DNA from: GWC2-45-44 sp041661665 | GTDB lineage: Bacteria > Planctomycetota > Phycisphaerae > Sedimentisphaerales > UBA12454 | Direction of reading: 5' to 3' | Assembly: GCA_041661665.1 (NCBI GenBank) | Contig: JBAZTW010000022.1 | Span: 1 to 39,926 of the forward strand | DNA length: 39,926 nucleotides | In this document: in pieces, positions 1 to 8,015 of the stretch | Numbering within the stretch: the stretch's first letter is position 1 | Layout of the letters: each line of letters starts with the position of its first letter | Notes under the pieces: model-generated | Database searches by the model: none | What the model saw: only the letters and a program-made list of their open reading frames with translations | Told to the model about the DNA's origin: nothing | Program-made: the position numbers and the translations under genes

Positions 1-2
1 GC

Positions 3-386
3 GGCGGGAAGTGGGGTACTGTCGATGCTAACACAACCGTAGGCTACTTCAAATTCATTTATAATGGTGGACAGGTAGATGTCGCTATCATGACAGGCAG
101 CTATGTGTATGATGCCAATAGCCAGTCTGCGGAATTTTCCACCGACCCGCTTATCTTCGGCGGCGAAAGTATGCAGATGATGTCAATGCAATCCGAATCA
201 TTATCAGTTAGCCCCCAACTTTATGTTGGGGGTTCATCAGAATCCGCAATCTCTGCCGAACAATTCGATGTGAATGGAACATTGGACTGGCTTGATGATT
301 TATGGCAGAACGATGAAAATATTCGGAATTCGATAAATGCTAACGATTGGCAGGAATTTATAGATGCTATAAAAAGCAGTCAATAA
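3..386 (+). CDS. C-terminal part of an unknown, probably exported protein (5' end outside window)
   Basis: The frame is open from the first bases of the window to the TAA at 384-386, so only the last ~127 residues are visible and the start lies upstream. I do not recognise the family. The visible part is rich in Gly, Asn, Ser and acidic residues, with short beta-like stretches such as GYFKFIYNGG, then a Met/Ser-rich linker, then an acidic helical tail (LDDLWQNDENIR, NDWQEFIDAIKSSQ). The composition suggests an extracytoplasmic protein, but no anchor or signal is seen. Bases 211-234 inside the frame are a C5/G5 hairpin that also occurs in intergenic DNA at 10736-10760; it is translated as SPQLYVGGS, so the repeat has been accommodated in frame. 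An internal ATG at 90 is unlikely to be the true start. Confidence 0.55.
   Translation, partial: GGKWGTVDANTTVGYFKFIYNGGQVDVAIMTGSYVYDANSQSAEFSTDPLIFGGESMQMMSMQSESLSVSPQLYVGGSSESAISAEQFDVNGTLDWLDDLWQNDENIRNSINANDWQEFIDAIKSSQ
210..234 (+). repeat. C5/G5 hairpin repeat inside a coding frame
   Basis: Arms CCCCCAAC (212-219) and GTTGGGGG (225-232) enclose a TTTAT loop and are preceded by TTAG. The same architecture, with covarying inner bases, recurs at 10736-10760 (arms CCCCCAGC and GCTGGGGG, loop TTTAT). A looser relative lies at 391-415. The covariation shows a palindromic repeat family rather than chance. Confidence 0.7.
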
Positions 387-390
387 AGTT

Positions 391-415
391 TAGCCCCCGC
401 ACCTGTGGCGGGGGT
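391..415 (+). terminator. C5/G5 hairpin after the first gene (possible terminator or repeat)
   Basis: Arms CCCCCGC (394-400) and GCGGGGG (408-414) lie 8 bases after the stop at 386. The downstream sequence is TAATAAAAAAT, with no U-run, so classical intrinsic termination is doubtful. It more likely belongs to the same hairpin repeat family as 210-234 and 10736-10760. Confidence 0.4.
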
Positions 416-455
416 AATAAAAAATCAGAGCCCAAGCGATAGCGCAGGGAGTTTC

Positions 456-483
456 GTAGGGGCAGACCTATGTGTCTGCCCAC
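456..483 (+). repeat. GTAG-headed REP-like palindrome
   Basis: GTAG (456-459) is followed by a perfect 8-bp stem, GGGCAGAC (460-467) with GTCTGCCC (474-481), around a 6-base loop. A GTAG/GTGG tetranucleotide 5' of a palindrome is the hallmark of REP sequences mobilised by RAYT (TnpA-REP) transposases. Four more GTAG-headed palindromes with other stems occur in the window at 10768, 10806, 14654 (minus) and 29066. Confidence 0.65.
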
Positions 484-547
484 AAACAGAGCCCCAAGGG
501 TAACCGCGGGGTCATTAAATCTCATCGGCCATCAGGCCGATTCCTCA

Positions 548-588
548 ATTCTTCATTCTTCATTCTTCATTCTTCAATCTTCAATTCT
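548..588 (+). repeat. Imperfect CATTCTT heptamer run
   Basis: Four or more consecutive CATTCTT/CAATCTT units follow a small palindrome with arms ATCGGCC and GGCCGAT. The arrangement, a GGCC-containing palindrome next to a simple-sequence arm, is loosely reminiscent of the hairpin family at 26.6, 27.05 and 34.6 kb, but no opposite arm is present. Confidence 0.5.
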
Positions 589-589
589 A

Positions 590-862
590 TCCCTTATTCC
601 CGAATTGTTTAGTCTTTAATTCCGCCCCGCAAAAACCACTCAAAACTCATCAAAACTTGCAAAAAATCCGTAAAATCCGTGCAATCCGTGGTTAAAACCG
701 TTCAAAATTTGTCAAAACTTTACGAAATTTTTCATTTTCTTGCGCTTTTGGCAAGGGTCTATAATGTCCAGAATGGATTTTTAGCTTATTAACCCAGTTT
801 CTCCCTCGAAATCACTCAAAAAAAGTGTCCGAAAATGCGCAAGTTTTCGCTTTTTTTCGAAA
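590..862 (+). repeat. Left copy of a long diverged inverted repeat
   Basis: Read on the plus strand this stretch matches, in the same order, the reverse complement of 12037-12300. Shared blocks include CGAATTGTTTAGTC (601-614), CAAAAACCAC (630-639), a TTGCAAAAAATCCGT block (656-671), an ATCCG-rich run (665-690), GGATTTTTAGC (775-785) and AATGCGCAAGTTTT (834-847). Blocks are separated by small indels and substitutions, indicating an old non-coding repeat. No ORF is shared between the copies. Confidence 0.7.
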
Positions 863-939
863 GTACAAATACTTAATTTATGGACAGTTATGGCCGATAA
901 TAAGATATAAGTATAAAATGTAATTTATAGAGTTATTTT

Positions 940-3504
940 ATGATGACAAAAATGGTGCCCCCTAATAAAAGCGTTTTAACAGTAATAATAATCTCAATTC
1001 TCGCAACAGCAGCCTGTGCAGAGGTGAGGCAGGAACAATTGGCTTCTCCCGCCACGGCTCAAACTTTTTACGACATCGGCTACGAACTTTACGCCTCCAA
1101 AGACGCGGATTTTTCCTCGGCGATGCAGGCGGTCATATTTCTTAATGCCGCAATCAATCTCGACAGCAGAGCAAATTATGTGCTCGGCGACATAATCAAT
1201 ATCGCCTGGCAATATCCGGACAGGAATTTTTCAGATGTTGTGAAACTTGCGTTTAACCAGTATATCGACCGCTCAACAGACCTTGAGATAGCATCAAAAG
1301 CTGTCGGGTATCTTTTGGAAAGACTCGACAACCGAGAACAGCGAGAGCAATTGCTGACGGTTATAGCCCAGCAAATGACCTCTAAAAACGCAATGTTCGC
1401 ATCCGATGTTCTGGCTCAGCTTGGTTTTTTAAAGGCTGAAACCGCTGATGCCAATGATGCTCAAGGTTATCTGATGCAGGCGTTTGCGATGAACAAGTAT
1501 AATCGGCTTGCCTTTGCCAAACTTGCGGAGCTTTCTGAAAATGGCGGTCAACCTCTGCCCGACATAGTCTACATTCAGAATTTTCGTTATGCGGTAAGGT
1601 CGAATCCGCTTGATTTTGATTCTGCGTTTTCGTTTTCGCGGTACTGTCAGGCTCTCGGCCTTTATGCTCCGGCATCGGCAGGATATAAATATTGTGCGGA
1701 ATTGTCCAAATATGCCGGCGGTAAAGATTCAGCGGAACCCGCGCTGTGCAGGCCGTGGATACTTAGCTGTTATAACGCCGGTCAATATGACAAATGCCGG
1801 GATATTCTATGGCAGGTTCGCAACGGCGGGGTTTTTGATGTACAGGTTGAGGCTTTCGCGGCAACTGCGGCTAAAATGGCCGGAGATGAGCAGACAGCCA
1901 AGGCGATACTCGATGCGATGGAGGCCAGAGCAAATAAAATTCTCGCAGGCGAATTGAAGGTTTCAGCAGGTGAAACTACCGATTATGCGTGGTTTTACAC
2001 GTTTGCCGATGATTCACCCAATCCCGACGATATGCTTACATGGGCGACAAAGGCTTATGACAGCGACGCTAATTCAGCCATCGCTGCTTCGCTTTTTGCT
2101 TATGCGCTTGTAAAGAACAAACAGTTTGATATTGCCAAACCGCTGCTCGAAAAAATAGGTATTACGCTGCCGTCGGCAGGTATGGCCAAGGCTGAACTTC
2201 TTATACAAAGTCAGGACAGCAATTCCGCTGTCGCAATACTTAAAGGCGTTGTCGCTTCTGCGCCGGGCAGTTTTGAGGCGAAAAAAGCAGCGGCAAAACT
2301 TAAAGAGCTTGGCTCGGAATATATATCGCCGGTAAATGTCGATGTGTTTAATTCCGCTTTGGCAGGCGATTTCGGCCAGAAATTTTTCAGCCAGTTTGTT
2401 GAGCCCCAGAAAATGATTGGGTTTGAGTTTAAGATGCAGGGGGCGACGTTTTCTTACGGCAGCGAAATAAAAGGCAATCTCGTGGTAGTGAATAACTACA
2501 CCGAGCCGATGATTGTCAGTCCCGATGCTATGGTAAAGGGCAACATAAGGATTGATGCTCGAATCGCAGGCGATTTAAACGAGCAGATACCTGCTCTGAT
2601 TACAAAGAGAGTTCGTCCATCGTATGAAATCAAACCCGGCAGCGCTTTGTTTATTCCTGTTCGTCTTGATACCGGCAGGGTGAGGGAAATTCTCGAAAGC
2701 TATCCGCAGGCGGAACTGAATCTTGAATTCATCGCATATCTTGACCCGCAGATGTCGAAGGATGGAAAAATAACTAATTTGCTCAAGACATCCCCGGCAC
2801 GGATAGTTTTGAAACGTCGTAAACTTGACCTTAATACCCAATATCTTCAGCAGAAACTCGATGCGATAAAGAAGGGTCATCAGGGTCAGAAGATGCAATC
2901 CGCCCAATTGTTCGCCGGGCTTTTGACTGAGCAGCAGAAATTGAGACAGAACGGCACTTCATACAAATTTATATATGCCGAGCCGGAATTGCTCAGTTCG
3001 GCGCTGGCAAGATGTCTGGTTGAGAATGACTGGGTGCTGAAGGTGCAGACAATGGCGGCTATGCAGATGCTCAAGCTTGATTATCGAATGACAGAGGCAG
3101 TCTCGAAGGATTTGCAGAATCCGTATTGGCCGGTAAGGCTGATAGCGGTGTTTATTCTTGCTAAAAACCAGCAGAATTTTACGCCGGTTTTGGCCTGGAC
3201 GCAGCAAAACGACCCGCACCCGTTAGTGAGACAAATGGCTTCGATTCTTGCCGGCGGCAGCGGTCTTGACGAGCCTAAGACAAATCAGCAAACTGATATT
3301 CAAACTTCTGCAAAGAAAACACCGGAGATTGTTGATGGTAATAGCCTTTCCGAGCCTAATGCAAATCCGCAACCTGATACTCAAACTCCTGGGCAGAAGG
3401 TATCGGATATTGCCGATGGCAATGGCATTGGCGAGCCTAATGCAAGTCCGAAAACTGATACTCAAAAGCTTGTGCAGGACGCAAACGAAGAGAAGAAAAA
3501 TTAA
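940..3504 (+). CDS. Large secreted TPR/HEAT-like protein of unknown function
   Basis: An 854-residue product with an N-terminal signal peptide: a short basic start, hydrophobic core LTVIIISILATAACA around residues 13-28. The TAAC before AEVRQ is only a poor lipobox. Residues ~40-470 are helical with TPR-like spacing (for example AKAILDAMEARANKIL, ANSAIAASLFAYALVKNKQFDIAKPLLEKI). Residues ~500-640 look like a beta-rich domain, and ~700-775 resemble HEAT-like repeats (VQTMAAMQMLKLDY, WPVRLIAVFILAKN, HPLVRQMASILAG). The tail from ~776 is three imperfect ~27-residue repeats rich in Asp, Asn, Pro, Gln and Thr, each built around EPN/EPK and DTQ/DIQ. It stands alone between a repeat-filled gap and the ferredoxin gene. 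The start is uncertain because ATGs at 940, 943 and 952 all lack a strong Shine-Dalgarno. Probably periplasmic; the function is not recognisable. Confidence 0.75.
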   Translation: MMTKMVPPNKSVLTVIIISILATAACAEVRQEQLASPATAQTFYDIGYELYASKDADFSSAMQAVIFLNAAINLDSRANYVLGDIINIAWQYPDRNFSDVVKLAFNQYIDRSTDLEIASKAVGYLLERLDNREQREQLLTVIAQQMTSKNAMFASDVLAQLGFLKAETADANDAQGYLMQAFAMNKYNRLAFAKLAELSENGGQPLPDIVYIQNFRYAVRSNPLDFDSAFSFSRYCQALGLYAPASAGYKYCAELSKYAGGKDSAEPALCRPWILSCYNAGQYDKCRDILWQVRNGGVFDVQVEAFAATAAKMAGDEQTAKAILDAMEARANKILAGELKVSAGETTDYAWFYTFADDSPNPDDMLTWATKAYDSDANSAIAASLFAYALVKNKQFDIAKPLLEKIGITLPSAGMAKAELLIQSQDSNSAVAILKGVVASAPGSFEAKKAAAKLKELGSEYISPVNVDVFNSALAGDFGQKFFSQFVEPQKMIGFEFKMQGATFSYGSEIKGNLVVVNNYTEPMIVSPDAMVKGNIRIDARIAGDLNEQIPALITKRVRPSYEIKPGSALFIPVRLDTGRVREILESYPQAELNLEFIAYLDPQMSKDGKITNLLKTSPARIVLKRRKLDLNTQYLQQKLDAIKKGHQGQKMQSAQLFAGLLTEQQKLRQNGTSYKFIYAEPELLSSALARCLVENDWVLKVQTMAAMQMLKLDYRMTEAVSKDLQNPYWPVRLIAVFILAKNQQNFTPVLAWTQQNDPHPLVRQMASILAGGSGLDEPKTNQQTDIQTSAKKTPEIVDGNSLSEPNANPQPDTQTPGQKVSDIADGNGIGEPNASPKTDTQKLVQDANEEKKN

Positions 3505-3621
3505 ACATTTTTTACCCACTTTGTGTTTCTGGTATATCCCCAATCCTGTTGCGCCTTTTCAGAAAAGGAGTTATAGCGAAAGGGCATATTTTATTTAGTT
3601 TTAAATTAAACAAATTTTTTG

Positions 3622-3650
3622 TTGTAAAAGCACATTGTTTTTTGTACTAT
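3622..3650 (+). promoter_or_regulatory. Probable sigma70-type promoter of the ferredoxin gene
   Basis: TTGTAA (3622-3627) and TACTAT (3645-3650) are separated by 17 bases and lie ~60 bases upstream of the ferredoxin start in AT-rich DNA. The spacing is ideal and the match moderate. Confidence 0.45.
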
Positions 3651-3712
3651 TCTCGCCTCAAATTGAATAATCCGTAAAACTTTACAATCGAGATGTTTTG
3701 AAAGGAAATTTT

Positions 3713-3886
3713 ATGCCGGCAAAAGTAAATGAAGATAAATGCACCGGCTGCGAGGCATGCGTAGATGCCTGCCCGGCTGAAGCGATAAAAATGGTTGACG
3801 GTAAGGCATCTGTTGATGCTGATACCTGCGTTGACTGCGGCGTTTGTGTGGACGAATGCCCGGTTGAAGCAATTGAAATGGATTAA
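3713..3886 (+). CDS. 2[4Fe-4S] ferredoxin
   Basis: A 57-residue low-potential bacterial-type ferredoxin, a soluble cytoplasmic electron carrier. Two clusters are predicted from two C-x2-C-x2-C-x3-C-P motifs, CTGCEACVDACP in the first half and CVDCGVCVDECP in the second; in this fold the fourth Cys of each motif ligates the other cluster. The product is very acidic and Met-Pro-started (MPAKVNEDKC). I chose the ATG at 3713 because AAAGGA sits at 3702-3707; an in-frame TTG at 3698 overlaps that site and is unlikely. The gene may be co-transcribed with the tRNA-Glu 39 bases downstream, whose terminator is the first one visible. Such ferredoxins serve many anaerobic oxidoreductases, and no dedicated partner is adjacent. 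Confidence 0.95.
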   Translation: MPAKVNEDKCTGCEACVDACPAEAIKMVDGKASVDADTCVDCGVCVDECPVEAIEMD

Positions 3887-3925
3887 CCTTATAGTTCGCT
3901 AATTACAAATTGCAAAAATAGTTGT

Positions 3926-4000
3926 GGTCCCATCGTCTAGGCCGGTCCAGGACACCGGGTTTTCAACCCGGCGACAGGGGTTCAAATCCCCTTGGGACTA
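3926..4000 (+). tRNA. tRNA-Glu (anticodon UUC)
   Basis: A 75-nt cloverleaf can be drawn by hand. The acceptor stem GGTCCCA (3926-3932) pairs with TGGGACT (3993-3999), with one G-U at the end, and the discriminator base is A4000. The anticodon stem CCGGG/CCCGG holds the loop TTTTCAA with anticodon TTC. The T arm AGGGG/CCCCT holds TTCAAAT. The D arm contains GTC...GAC with GG in the loop. CCA is not encoded. It closely resembles bacterial tRNA-Glu. Confidence 0.95.
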
Positions 4001-4006
4001 TTTTTT

Positions 4007-4041
4007 ATAAGCCCTTGTTATGCAAGGACTTATTTTTTTTT
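4007..4041 (+). terminator. Intrinsic terminator after tRNA-Glu
   Basis: ATAAGCCCTTG (4007-4017) pairs with CAAGGACTTAT (4023-4033) with one mismatch, a 5-base loop, and a run of Ts to 4041. It lies 7 bases past the tRNA end. The minus-strand Fic gene ends at 4083, so this also isolates convergent transcription. Confidence 0.85.
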
Positions 4042-4082
4042 ATAAGCCCAAATACATCTCATATTCAAGAACATATTATTGA

Positions 4083-5219
4083 TTATGATTTGATTTTTGA
4101 TGGCTCGTCCAATATATCCATAATTGCAGTTGCACAGAAAACTCTATCGCGTTGAGCTTTATCTGTTTGAGATATTATTTGTTTTTCCTGCAGTAGATTG
4201 ATTGCTCTCTGGGCGGTAGTAAAGGCAACATTTAAGCGTTCAGCAATTTTTTTAGCAGTCCAGAAAGGATTTTCAGCAAGCAGGCCAATAACATCGAAAA
4301 GTATTTTTGGTTTTTGGCCGGCAACTCTTTCACGCCACTTCTGAAGGAGCAAATTGATTCGTTCAGCCCTGCTTAAGGCATCCTCAGACATTCTTGAGAT
4401 ACCGTTAAGAAAATATTCTAACCATAGATTCCATTCGCTATTTTGGCTTACTGCTAATAACCTGTCGTAATATTCACGTCGAGTAGCTTCAAAGAAAGCG
4501 CTTAAATATAAAAGCGGCACTGCAAGAACTTTCCGTTCAATAAGAAAAAGAATGATTAGCAATCTGCCTATTCTGCCATTACCATCAAGAAAAGGATGAA
4601 CAGCTTCAAACTGATAATGAAGCAATCCTGCCTGGGCAAGAGGGGGTACATTGGGGTTGTGGAGAAACTTCTCCCACTCTCCAAGGCAATCCATCAGCAT
4701 ATCAGGAGAGGGTGGAATGTAACTGGCGTTTTGCAATGTGCAGCCTGCCGGCCCAATCCAATTCTGACTTTTACGGAATTGTCCGGGAGTTGCAACATCG
4801 CCTCGTACACCCTCCATCAATTTTTCATGAATTTCACGTATCAATCTCAGTGAAAGAGGCAGAGAGCTAAGTCGTTGTACTCCATAATCCAAAGCCTTTA
4901 CATAATTGCCAACCTCCTTCAGGTCATCCGGGCTTCGATTGACTGATGCTCCAGCATCATTAGCCAACAGTTCCCCCAAAGTTGCCTGTGTGCCTTCAAT
5001 TCGACTGGATAGAACAGCTTCTCGCTTGATAAATGGCCTCATTAGAAGGTGTGGATTTGGCAGTTGTTTTCCTTCACCGGAGAGCTGGCCGATGAAGCGG
5101 TCAGCATCCGATAGCGATCTTATTAGCTGTGGTGTCCAGTTTATCTTCGGAGGTAACGGATATGGTAAAAACGACTCATACCCCACGCATTTAATATGTT
5201 TTCCTGATGGCTTTTTCAT
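4083..5219 (-). CDS. Fic-family protein (class II, autoinhibited) with C-terminal winged helix
   Basis: A 378-residue Fic protein. Fic enzymes usually transfer AMP from ATP to hydroxyl side chains of target proteins. The catalytic motif HPFLDGNGRIGR is at ~208-219, with the catalytic His first. SSRIEG at ~71-76 fits the inhibitory (S/T)xxxE(G/N) helix located N-terminal to the Fic core, so it is probably autoinhibited in cis. A Fic_N-type region precedes it, and residues ~305-378 look like a winged helix-turn-helix (AKKIAERLNVAFTTAQRAINLL). This layout is common for stand-alone chromosomal Fic proteins. A TTG at 5279 would add 20 residues, but the ATG at 5219 gives a family-like N terminus (MKKPSGKH). 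Neither has a good Shine-Dalgarno. No antitoxin gene is adjacent, consistent with an internal inhibitory helix. The target is unknown. Confidence 0.9.
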   Translation of the reverse strand: MKKPSGKHIKCVGYESFLPYPLPPKINWTPQLIRSLSDADRFIGQLSGEGKQLPNPHLLMRPFIKREAVLSSRIEGTQATLGELLANDAGASVNRSPDDLKEVGNYVKALDYGVQRLSSLPLSLRLIREIHEKLMEGVRGDVATPGQFRKSQNWIGPAGCTLQNASYIPPSPDMLMDCLGEWEKFLHNPNVPPLAQAGLLHYQFEAVHPFLDGNGRIGRLLIILFLIERKVLAVPLLYLSAFFEATRREYYDRLLAVSQNSEWNLWLEYFLNGISRMSEDALSRAERINLLLQKWRERVAGQKPKILFDVIGLLAENPFWTAKKIAERLNVAFTTAQRAINLLQEKQIISQTDKAQRDRVFCATAIMDILDEPSKIKS

Positions 5220-5405
5220 ACATAGTATTGTATTACATAAATAATAATAAGCAATAACGTTATTTTTATATATCGTCAAAATGATAATAGTGAAATAGTT
5301 TAATTATCAGAATTTTTAATAAAACAAATAAATTGTATCTTCTATGTTCTTGGAAAATGCGTTTATACGCGTGTTATGACCGTTTTTGCTTGATGGAGTT
5401 ATCAT

Positions 5406-6014
5406 TTGCGTAAAGATATTAAAATTCCGTCTGTTGAAGAGTGTTTCCAGCTTCTTGCGCAGTGCCATGTGCCGAAACATATCATTCGTCACTGCCAGGC
5501 GACGGCTGGTCTGGCGGTTGAGCTTGCCGAAAAAATCGCCGCAAACGGCATTGAGGTTAATGTTGATTTTGTCCATCGGGCCTGCCTGCTGCACGATATT
5601 ATGAGGGTCTGCGATTTTGCCAAGCCGCTGGAACATATATTCGATTCTCCCGCTAATGAAGAGGATTTGCAAAAATGGCGTGAGTTTTCCGAGCGGTACA
5701 AAGGCATTCGCCACGAACAGGCGGGCTATGAGTTTTTGAAAGATAAATATCCGGAAATCGCTCTTGCGATAAAAAAGCACGCTTATAAAGCTCTGATAGA
5801 AAAGGAAAACTGCCCGCAAACGATTGAGGAAAAATTAGTTTACTACGCGGATAAACGCGCAATGCACGACAGGGTAGTTTCGCTTGCCGAGCGGCTCGAA
5901 GAAGGCCACTGCCGAAATCAGCAGGCCAATTATAAAAACACGATTGATATTAGGTATGTCGATTCGCTTATTTTTGAGCTTGAAAAGGAACTGTTTCGAT
6001 ATGCAGGGATTTAG
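5406..6014 (+). CDS. HD-domain metal-dependent phosphohydrolase
   Basis: A 202-residue HD-superfamily protein. The likely metal ligands are in order: His29 (RHCQAT), His63-Asp64 (CLLHDI), His103 (IRHEQAG) and Asp149 (YYADKR). The segment from LKDKYPEIALAIKKHAY to EKLVYYADKRAMHDRVVSL is typical of small HDIG-like hydrolases acting on nucleotides or related phosphomonoesters, so this is a stand-alone enzyme whose substrate cannot be told from the sequence. Translation probably starts at the TTG at 5406: GGAG at 5395-5398 is seven bases upstream and no in-frame ATG is near. It stands alone between the divergent Fic gene and the ABC operon, which has its own promoter. Confidence 0.85.
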   Translation: MRKDIKIPSVEECFQLLAQCHVPKHIIRHCQATAGLAVELAEKIAANGIEVNVDFVHRACLLHDIMRVCDFAKPLEHIFDSPANEEDLQKWREFSERYKGIRHEQAGYEFLKDKYPEIALAIKKHAYKALIEKENCPQTIEEKLVYYADKRAMHDRVVSLAERLEEGHCRNQQANYKNTIDIRYVDSLIFELEKELFRYAGI

Positions 6015-6055
6015 CCCTGATATAAAATTTTCGGAGCAGCCCCCTAATCACCCTC

Positions 6056-6083
6056 TTGACGGCAAAAATGTGTTGTATATAAT
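6056..6083 (+). promoter_or_regulatory. Sigma70-type promoter of the ABC operon
   Basis: TTGACG (6056-6061) and a perfect TATAAT (6078-6083) are separated by 16 bases, ~45 bases upstream of the ATPase start at 6129. This is one of the best promoter matches in the window. Confidence 0.65.
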
Positions 6084-6128
6084 TACCCCCCATCTATTTG
6101 TATAAAAACCATTGGCGGAGACTGATAT

Positions 6129-6848
6129 ATGATAAAAATTAAAGAGCTGCGAAAGACTTTTGGTTCTATCGTAGCGGTTGATGGCGTATCGTTTGAAGTT
6201 CAAAAAGGCCAGGTGCTTGGCTTCCTCGGTCCAAACGGCGCCGGAAAAAGCACAGTGATGAGAATGCTTGCCTGTTTTCTCAGGCCTGACGGCGGGACAG
6301 CAGAGGTTTGCGGATACGACATTATCAAAAATCCGATTCAGGTAAGGCAGAATATCGGATACCTTGCCGAGAATGTGCCTGCTTACAGCGATATGAGCGT
6401 TGGGGCGTTTTTAAATTTCATCTGCGATGCAAGAGGACTTGAGGGTAAAAAGCGACACGAATTACTCGACAAGGCTATTGCGATGTGCCATATTGCCTCG
6501 GTTTATCATCAGACAATCGAGACACTCTCGAAAGGTTACAAAAGAAGAGTCGGCCTTGCACAGGCTCTCATTGGAGACCCGAAGGTTTTAATTCTTGATG
6601 AACCGACGGATGGTCTTGACCCCAATCAAAAACACGAGGTAAGGCAGCTCATCAGTAAAATGACCGAAGAAAAATGCATTATCATTTCGACGCATATTCT
6701 TGAAGAGGTCGAAGCGATATGCACAAGGGCGATTATTATCGCTAAAGGGAAAATTCTTGCTGATTCCACTCCGAACGAATTGAAAACGCAGTATAACTGT
6801 TCGCTGGAAGAGGTCTTCAGGAAAATAACAACGAGCAAGGTAGCATAG
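6129..6848 (+). CDS. ABC transporter ATP-binding protein, GldA/NatA-like
   Basis: A 239-residue ATPase of an ABC-2-type exporter. Walker A GPNGAGKST is at 34-42, signature LSKGYKRRVGLAQ at ~133-145, Walker B VLILDEPTDGLDP at ~153-165, and the switch His at ~189 (ISTHILEE). The LSKGYKRR signature is typical of gliding-motility GldA and related planctomycete transporters. GGAG lies 10 bases upstream of the ATG. Its partners are the permease at 8016 and the GldG-like protein at 8747, but a UroD-family gene separates them. In non-gliding planctomycetes this cluster is widespread and its cargo unknown; a cell-envelope role is the usual guess. Confidence 0.93.
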   Translation: MIKIKELRKTFGSIVAVDGVSFEVQKGQVLGFLGPNGAGKSTVMRMLACFLRPDGGTAEVCGYDIIKNPIQVRQNIGYLAENVPAYSDMSVGAFLNFICDARGLEGKKRHELLDKAIAMCHIASVYHQTIETLSKGYKRRVGLAQALIGDPKVLILDEPTDGLDPNQKHEVRQLISKMTEEKCIIISTHILEEVEAICTRAIIIAKGKILADSTPNELKTQYNCSLEEVFRKITTSKVA

Positions 6849-6859
6849 GAAGGATTAGC

Positions 6860-7960
6860 ATGAATTCACGCGAGCGTTTGATGATAGCACTTGAGAATGG
6901 TCGGCCAGACCGTCTGCCATGCCAGGTACATGGATGGATGCCTTATTATCTTAATCATTATCTTGGCGGAAAAGACTGGTTTGAAGCCAATGCAATGTTT
7001 GATATGGACTATGCAATCTATATCAGCCCCACATATATTTATGATAATAAAGATTTAGCCAAATGGCAGGCAAACCGTAAGGATTTGGGTGTTGATAATA
7101 ATGGCAATCATCATTGGGAAGAAGTAATTACAACGCCGAAAGGCGTCCTGCATCATGCTGGAACATATAACGAAATAACACCATGGGAGACCGAACTTCT
7201 CATCAAAACAAAACAGGATTTCGATTTATGGAATGAATTTCATCCCGTTCCCATCTCTGTTGATTTCCGCGAGATGCAAAAAACCAAAGACAGGTTAGGC
7301 GATAAAGGAATCATTCGTTCTCACCCATTTAGCCCGGGTCAGGGAAGTCCGTGGCAAAGCTTTTGTATATTGTTCGGGACGGAAGAATCTATATTAATGG
7401 CGATGGATGAGCCGGAGTTTGTCCATTACGCTCTTAAGAGTATTCTTAAAAAGACCCTGCGTGTAACGGAATTATGGGCAGGTACGCCGGCAGATATGGT
7501 TGAAACCGATGGCGGTGCAGGTTCAAGCACAGTAATCAGTCCAAAAATGTTCGAAGAGTTTTGTCTGCCGTATGACCAGGAGCAGAATAAGCTGTTCCAT
7601 AAAATCGGACTGAAAACAGTTTGTCATTTGTGCGGCGGTCTGATGCCGCTGCTGGATTTGGTCGTAAAAACCGGCGCCGATGGTCTTGAGACAATGACTC
7701 CGCCCTCGATGGGCGGAGATTGTAATCTGGCAGAAGCTTCGCGTAAAGTGGGCGATAAATTGTTTTTTATCGGCGGGTTTGACCAGAATGCAGGTTTCGA
7801 GAAGGGAACTCCCGAAATGGCCAGAAAACTTGTTTTTGAATGTTTCGAGGCAACCAAAGACCACGCGGGATATATTATCGCGCCTTCAGACCATTTCTTC
7901 AATGGAGACCCTGCTAATATAAAGGCTTTTGCGGATGCATGCAAAGAGTGCACATATTGA
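6860..7960 (+). CDS. UroD-family protein, methyltransferase-like rather than HemE
   Basis: A 366-residue member of the uroporphyrinogen decarboxylase/MtaA superfamily, opening with NSRERLMIALENGRPDRLPC. A CHLCGG motif in the C-terminal half (~residues 255-260) resembles the His-x-Cys metal site of cobamide-dependent methyltransferases (MtaA/CmuA), where zinc activates a thiol substrate. The DNEPDRVP-like arginines of true HemE are not obvious, so I read it as a methyl-transfer or O-demethylation-type enzyme rather than a haem enzyme. AGGAAGG precedes the ATG, and it starts 11 bases after the ATPase stop, so it is co-transcribed with an ABC operon it has no evident link to. A corrinoid protein is not seen nearby. 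Substrate unknown. Confidence 0.8.
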   Translation: MNSRERLMIALENGRPDRLPCQVHGWMPYYLNHYLGGKDWFEANAMFDMDYAIYISPTYIYDNKDLAKWQANRKDLGVDNNGNHHWEEVITTPKGVLHHAGTYNEITPWETELLIKTKQDFDLWNEFHPVPISVDFREMQKTKDRLGDKGIIRSHPFSPGQGSPWQSFCILFGTEESILMAMDEPEFVHYALKSILKKTLRVTELWAGTPADMVETDGGAGSSTVISPKMFEEFCLPYDQEQNKLFHKIGLKTVCHLCGGLMPLLDLVVKTGADGLETMTPPSMGGDCNLAEASRKVGDKLFFIGGFDQNAGFEKGTPEMARKLVFECFEATKDHAGYIIAPSDHFFNGDPANIKAFADACKECTY

Positions 7961-8015
7961 TTGTTTCAGGTAAAAAAAATTCTTATGAGATATGAAGGCA
8001 TAAAGGAAAAGAAAT

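Larger units (their letters stand above)
387..939. other. 553-bp gene-free stretch filled with repeats
   Basis: No credible gene is seen on either strand. In order it holds: a C5/G5 hairpin just after the stop codon (391-415); a GTAG-headed palindrome (456-483); a short palindrome with arms ATCGGCC and GGCCGAT (about 523-540); a run of CATTCTT-type heptamers (548-588); and the left copy of a long diverged repeat (about 590-862) whose inverted partner is at 12037-12300. The last ~75 bases are AT-rich and probably hold the promoter of the next gene, but I see no convincing box pair. Confidence 0.7.

Noticed and set aside
3922..4155. 77-codon frame across tRNA-Glu
   Set aside because: It is the translated tRNA and terminator, then overlaps the end of the Fic gene; a chance open frame.
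3926..5300. Possible tRNA-Glu-associated integration of the Fic gene
   Set aside because: I found no second copy of the tRNA 3' end that would mark an attachment site and no integrase gene.
5316..5819. Long minus-strand frame opposite the HD-domain gene
   Set aside because: It is antisense to a gene with clear HD motifs and has no family resemblance; a shadow frame.
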